Source: Neckera pumila
Lineage: Eukaryota; Streptophyta; Bryopsida; Hypnales; Neckeraceae
Reading direction: 5' to 3'
DNA length: 64,000 nucleotides
NCBI GenBank assembly: GCA_963969595.1
Contig: OZ018413.1
Location: 15,923,711 to 15,987,710, forward strand
The stretch's first letter is position 1, and each line of letters begins with the position of its first letter. Made by a program: the position numbers and the translations under genes. This document shows, piece after piece, positions 59,668-64,000 of the stretch. The notes beneath the pieces were generated by a model. That model did no database searches and was not told the DNA's origin. It saw nothing but the letters and a program-made list of their open reading frames with translations.

Positions 59668-60390
59668 CTTCAAAGTTTAGACAACACCCAAAGAAGATGG
59701 TGTCTCAGGCTGGGCATTTAGTGGTTACTAATGTCCTAAATACCGCCCTCCATCCAATTTCATGAAGCTACTCCATCCATCCACGGGAAACGCCGCCCGT
59801 CACTGTCTCAAAGCCATCATCATAGAAGCGCACAAAAGCGCACAACGCACCCAGTCCCGCCGCCGAACAGGCCGGTGCCGACGCGTACGACGGGGCCTAC
59901 ACAACCTCGTCACCACCTCCCCCGGCAAATCCATGCAAACACCCAAACACCCTCACGAGCTTAACTTAGGGTTTCACAACAGAAGTTCCGATTTCGACCC
60001 CAATTCTCTTCGTCGTCTCCTGCGAATCACGGTCCGCGTCGTTCAATTCCAAGTGCTGGAATCTTTTTTTTCTTCACCGAATTGATACGTGAATGCGTCA
60101 CCACGCTGCTCTGTCGGTGGAGCTAGGGTACAAGTCGTGGCGTCCACGATGGTGCTTGGAGTGTTCGCCACGGAATCCCCGGCGGTAGGAACAGACGATA
60201 TGGACAGATGAGGGGGAGGGATGATAGTTTGTTGGAATTTCTGGAGCGGTTTGATGTCGGATTGAGTAGTGAGTGAGGATTTGGTGGGAAATTGTCTCGT
60301 TTCGTCCGATTGAGCGAGGATTTGGCGGTGGATATTTGTGAAGTAAAATTTGACGTTGGGGTCTTTTCTTTGACGCGAGGGGATCGGTTG

Positions 60391-60492
60391 ATGAGACTCA
60401 TCAGCTGTGGGGATTGCGCGATTTCCCGTTCTTGGCGGGGGTTTGGATTTCGAGTTTGTGGAATTCAGGGGATGGAGGGGATGCGGGAGTGA
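60391..60492 (+). promoter_or_regulatory. 33-codon uORF in the 5' leader of HSF copy 2
   Basis: ATG 60391 opens [14 protein letters not shown] and continues in frame through a second ATG at 60472 to MEGMRE and TGA (60490-60492), 27 nt before the HSF start. The beginning is conserved in copy 1. Leader uORFs commonly repress translation of the main frame and can make it condition-dependent; that is inferred here. Confidence 0.5.
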
Positions 60493-60519
60493 GTGGGGCA
60501 GGGAGAGAAAAAAGAGAGA

Positions 60520-62836
60520 ATGGTGTCGCAGGTGGTGAAGACGGATCCGCACTGGCCTCCTTTGGAAGAGAGCATGGGACAGGACCGAGTGATGAATTCG
60601 GATGTGGTGCCGGCGTCTTCTGTTGTGGGCAGCCAGCAGGCGCCCCAGCCCATGGACGGGTTGCAGAGCACTGCCCCGCCTCCGTTTCTGACGAAGACGT
60701 ATGATATGGTGGACGATTCCGCGACGGACCAGGTGGTGTCGTGGAGCAGCGGGAACAACAGCTTCATCGTGTGGAACCCCCCGGATTTCGCCCAGGAGCT
60801 TTTGCCGAAGTATTTCAAGCACAACAACTTTTCGAGCTTCGTCCGGCAATTGAATACCTATGTAAGTTTCGGTTTGGGGGCAGAGGTGAAGGGTTAGCAA
60901 AGAACGAGCAAGCGTGGTTGTTTTGGTGCCCACGTCTGAATTGTTGGTATCGGAGTATTTGGATTGTCGTGGTTTGTGAGCTCCGAGTGCGAATTAGAGG
61001 AGATAATCTGGCTAGTGAACGGATGATCCTGTCTCTTACTGGACGCAGGGTGACGAATCACCCTTTTCTACTGCTTTTTGAGCACGCGAGCAGTGTCAGT
61101 CCAGTTATTTGGTTGATCGAGCCTTTGAGTAGATTTCCGAGCGCTTGAGTTTTTTTTGTTAATTTTAAATTTCGAGTTAGGGTTCCTGCTGATGTGACTT
61201 GGTTGTTTTGAATGGTTGCAGGGTTTTCGCAAGGTGGATCCGGATCGTTGGGAGTTCGCGAACGAGGGTTTCTTGCGCGGTCGGCGCGATCTTCTGCGCG
61301 GCATCCATCGACGCAAACCAGCGACGCATTCGCAGCAATCAGCCCAACCGCAGCATCCACATCCACATCAGCATCATCTGAGTGAGCAAGGTTCCATAGG
61401 GCCGTTCGTCGAAGTGGGGAAATTCGGTCTGGAAGGGGAAATTGACATGCTGAAGAGGGACAAGAACGTTTTGATGGTGGAATTGGTTCGACTCCGACAA
61501 CAGCAGCAAAATACGGACCGAGAGATGCAGGTACTTGAATTTGCATTGATGGTTGGATTGTTCTTGGTTATTGATTTTGGTGTTTCGGAGTGGTCGTTCC
61601 TTTTGTTGTGAGATTGATTTCGACATGGCATCTTGGTGACGTTGCTGAGAGTTGCGAGACCTTGTGTGTAGGCAATGCGCCAACGGCTGCTCGCAACGGA
61701 GAATCGGCAGCAACACATGATGTCGTTTCTAGCGAAAGCCATGCAGAATCCAAGCTTTCTTTCGCAACTGATGCAACAATCCGAGAACAAGAGGCTTGCA
61801 GCGGGCGTGCGAAAGAAGCGGCGTCTGCCAAAGCAAGACTCGATGAGCGCAGATGATTCAATGAGCTCGGACACTTCAGCCGATAATCAAATAGTGGCTT
61901 ATCAGTCGAACGGGGCGGTGGAATCGAATGGACCTCGGTCCTTGATAATGCAGTTTTTCAACTCACCGGATGCGTCGTCTTCTCCTGGTCTTGACAGTGG
62001 GCCTCTGGAGGCGTTGTTCAGGGAATTGGGATCAGCTCCCTCTGGTCCTGATGTGGGTGCACTGAACCGGCAATCAGGTGTGACATTGACGGAAATGAAC
62101 ACGCCAGGGCTGGATGATGGATATCCTGGTCCCGTTGTGATGGACGCTTCTTCTGAGCAGGTGGATCGGCCTATGCCTCCCCATCTGGCAGCACGAATTC
62201 CAAGGCTAGAAGGTATGTGTTTGTATCACATAATTTGAATGTTCATATTATCTTAGAAACTTGACTCGAACGATTTTTGTTTGCTCTCTCTAGCATCTAT
62301 ATTCTTGTTTTGATACAGCTGATTCAATTTTGATAGAGGACTTATGTTCTGTCCTTTTTTGAGCAGTGCGCATAGTTGAATCCGAATCTCGTTTTCGGTC
62401 TGAACGATTTCTGACTTGTCGATGCGATTTTTTCTTGTATGAACCAGGTGCGCTGAGTAACGATAACTTTAGCAAATACTCTAGCGAGGACATTAAACTT
62501 GAAGATCTCTCTGGAGAACCTATGGAGTTTCATGTTGATGGGAGCAGGCTTGTATCTGATGGAGAGGAAGGGATCTCCAACATGGGTAGCCCAGGCGTGT
62601 CCGCTGCTAATGATATGTTCTGGGAGCAATTCTTAAGCGGGAGTCCATCTGCTATAGATCACGAACTAGAGCAGGAGCTGGGTTTAGGAGCTGACGGCAA
62701 TGAAGCAGTTGTAGATGAGACGGCGGGGGACTTTGAATTTTTAGGTGATGAAGGAGGAGATACCAAGGATTGGTGGTCGAAGAAGCCTAGTGTTGACCAG
62801 CTGTCTGTTAGAATGGGGCAGCTTGCACCTGGATAG
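60520..62836 (+). CDS. HSF: Class A heat shock transcription factor, four exons, 526 aa (copy 2)
   Basis: Exons 60520-60861, 61222-61530, 61672-62212, 62448-62836, total 1581 nt; GT-AG introns at the same positions and phases as copy 1. The first 114 residues are identical to copy 1. The DNA-binding domain (53-147), the class A HR-A/B coiled coil, VRKKRRLPK and the activation motif FWEQFL are all intact. Differences: four fewer residues in the His/Gln linker, scattered substitutions in exon 3 (same 541-nt length) and ten fewer residues in the acidic exon 4. The reading frame is open throughout, so the gene is predicted functional. It diverges head-to-head from copy 1, with 13.2 kb between start codons. 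Confidence 0.93.
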
Positions 62837-64000
62837 AGGCCGGGTGGTGTGGTGTGGTGTGGGTGGTGTGCAGGAGAGCATGATGACGTCTGAGGGACGG
62901 GTACATAGCAGCGTCATGTTTGGTGCATCATTGATCATGCTTCTCTGGGGGCAAGTACCCTTGAATTCCTGAGACATCAGCAACGGGCGCGACAGGTTCC
63001 CTCCGTAAATTCTTGTGACGACGATTTGGAATGACTGTATGTGCATTTTATTCCCAAGAACCGTCCTATTGTACACTAAATAGCAAGTACCTTGTTGAGG
63101 TGGAGTAGGCAGTAGGTTTACATCTATATTCGTCAATGAAAATGATGAGCACCGGTTTTGTATCATGAGAGTGGATTACTGGTGTGCTGGCCATTTATAA
63201 GGATTTTTTTCTTTCTTTTATCCCGACTTACACTAAGTGAAGTCTGGAACAATCCTGGTATCATTGACATCTCTGAAATTTGAAATCGCACTCTCTGTTG
63301 TTGCGTATGACCTGTCTATCCTTGGAACGGACATCTGACTGGACAACTCGCATGCCAAGTTGTGAGACCACAAGTGCATTTTGAAGTCAGCAAATGCTGC
63401 GTCATTAGAAGAGAGTCGGGATTCGTGTACCTCTACTGTGCAGTAGGAGATTCTAACAGACGATATGGGCCTCCATAATCGCCACCTAAAACCTACAGAG
63501 GACATCCATTTCAAAGCGGGGATTCTGGGTGCACCGTCATACCGAACTTAATCTTCTGACTGTGGGTTTGCATTGTCCAACTGATATGTAGAATGTAGGA
63601 AGGGTTTTATCATGGCTGAGTCCAGTACCAGGTGCAAATATGCACATGATGGTACATGGCACCTAACAGGGAGCATTAAGACTGATCTCGTAAGCTCCTT
63701 ATGACGAAGAGTTTTTGCACATTGGGAAATGATTATGCAAGTGGTGGTGTAAATTTTGTTTGTGTAGTGAATTTCTAGACTACCCCAAAACTAGTAAAAG
63801 TGTATCCATGATGGTCATCTTACCACCTAAGCAATCACAATATTTCTTAACATGGCTACAACATTTCTTGAATTGGACAAAAAATCATTTCTTGCGATGA
63901 ATTTACAATGAAAAGGTAAAGTAGTTACTAGTAACTCCATCACATCATTAGAAGCATCAACTTTGGCCACTAATCAACCTAATGTAGTCTTAATCTCATT
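62837..64000. other. 3' flank of HSF copy 2
   Basis: The first about 70 bp (a GGTGTG-rich run, then GGAGAGCATGATGACGTCTG) match the 3' flank of copy 1; beyond that the copies differ. No further gene supported to the window end. Confidence 0.5.

Noticed and set aside
60048..60062. TTCCA-agtgc-TGGAA inverted repeat as a heat shock element upstream of HSF copy 2
   Set aside because: Spacing does not fit nTTCnnGAAn units, and copy 1 has no counterpart.
60043..60933. 296-codon minus-strand frame across HSF copy 2 exon 1 and leader, with a parallel at 46952-47422
   Set aside because: Antisense shadow of a GC-rich HSF exon; the conservation follows from the duplication.

Overview
This is nuclear DNA from a land plant: spliced genes with GT-AG introns, plant-type transcription factors (AP2/ERF, EPF-type C2H2 finger, class A heat shock factor), and very AT-rich intergenic DNA crowded with small inverted-repeat transposons. 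The four-exon HSF architecture and the decayed kinase-like, RING and coiled-coil gene families make me lean towards a non-seed plant, most likely a moss (Sphagnum-like). That is an impression, not a proof.

Layout. (1) 1-4.2 kb: one intact two-exon gene for a 968-aa kelch/F-box-associated-like protein. (2) 4.3-39.4 kb: a gene-poor repeat sea. It holds at least six inverted-repeat element families, often nested, and three decayed genes: a pseudokinase gene in two blocks (8.1-14.1 kb), a coiled-coil gene (17.4-18.9 kb) and a RING-finger gene (24.7-22.9 kb, minus strand). (3) 40.0-42.8 kb: an intact two-exon gene fusing an EPF-type C2H2 finger to an AP2/ERF domain. (4) 44.9-47.4 kb and 60.5-62.8 kb: two class A heat shock factor genes in head-to-head inverted orientation, 540 and 526 aa, both with four exons and no visible lesion. 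About 13 kb of repeat-filled DNA lies between them.

The dominant repeat is a family of about 0.6-0.94 kb elements. They end in CCCCTAAAG...CTTTAGGGG and are flanked by TTAA on both sides (two copies have TCAA on one side). This is the signature of the piggyBac superfamily and would be notable in a land plant. Ten copies have both ends; several more are truncated or decayed. They sit inside, or next to, CACTA-like, CATTAG-ended and AGAACCTCT-ended elements, so relative ages can be read from nesting.

The intact genes are regulators (stress-type HSFs, a two-DNA-binding-domain factor, a probable substrate-adaptor-like protein). I see no evidence that they form one pathway. The points most worth follow-up are the C2H2-AP2 fusion, the TTAA elements, and the HSF pair, whose 5' halves are almost identical while their 3' halves have diverged (apparent gene conversion).
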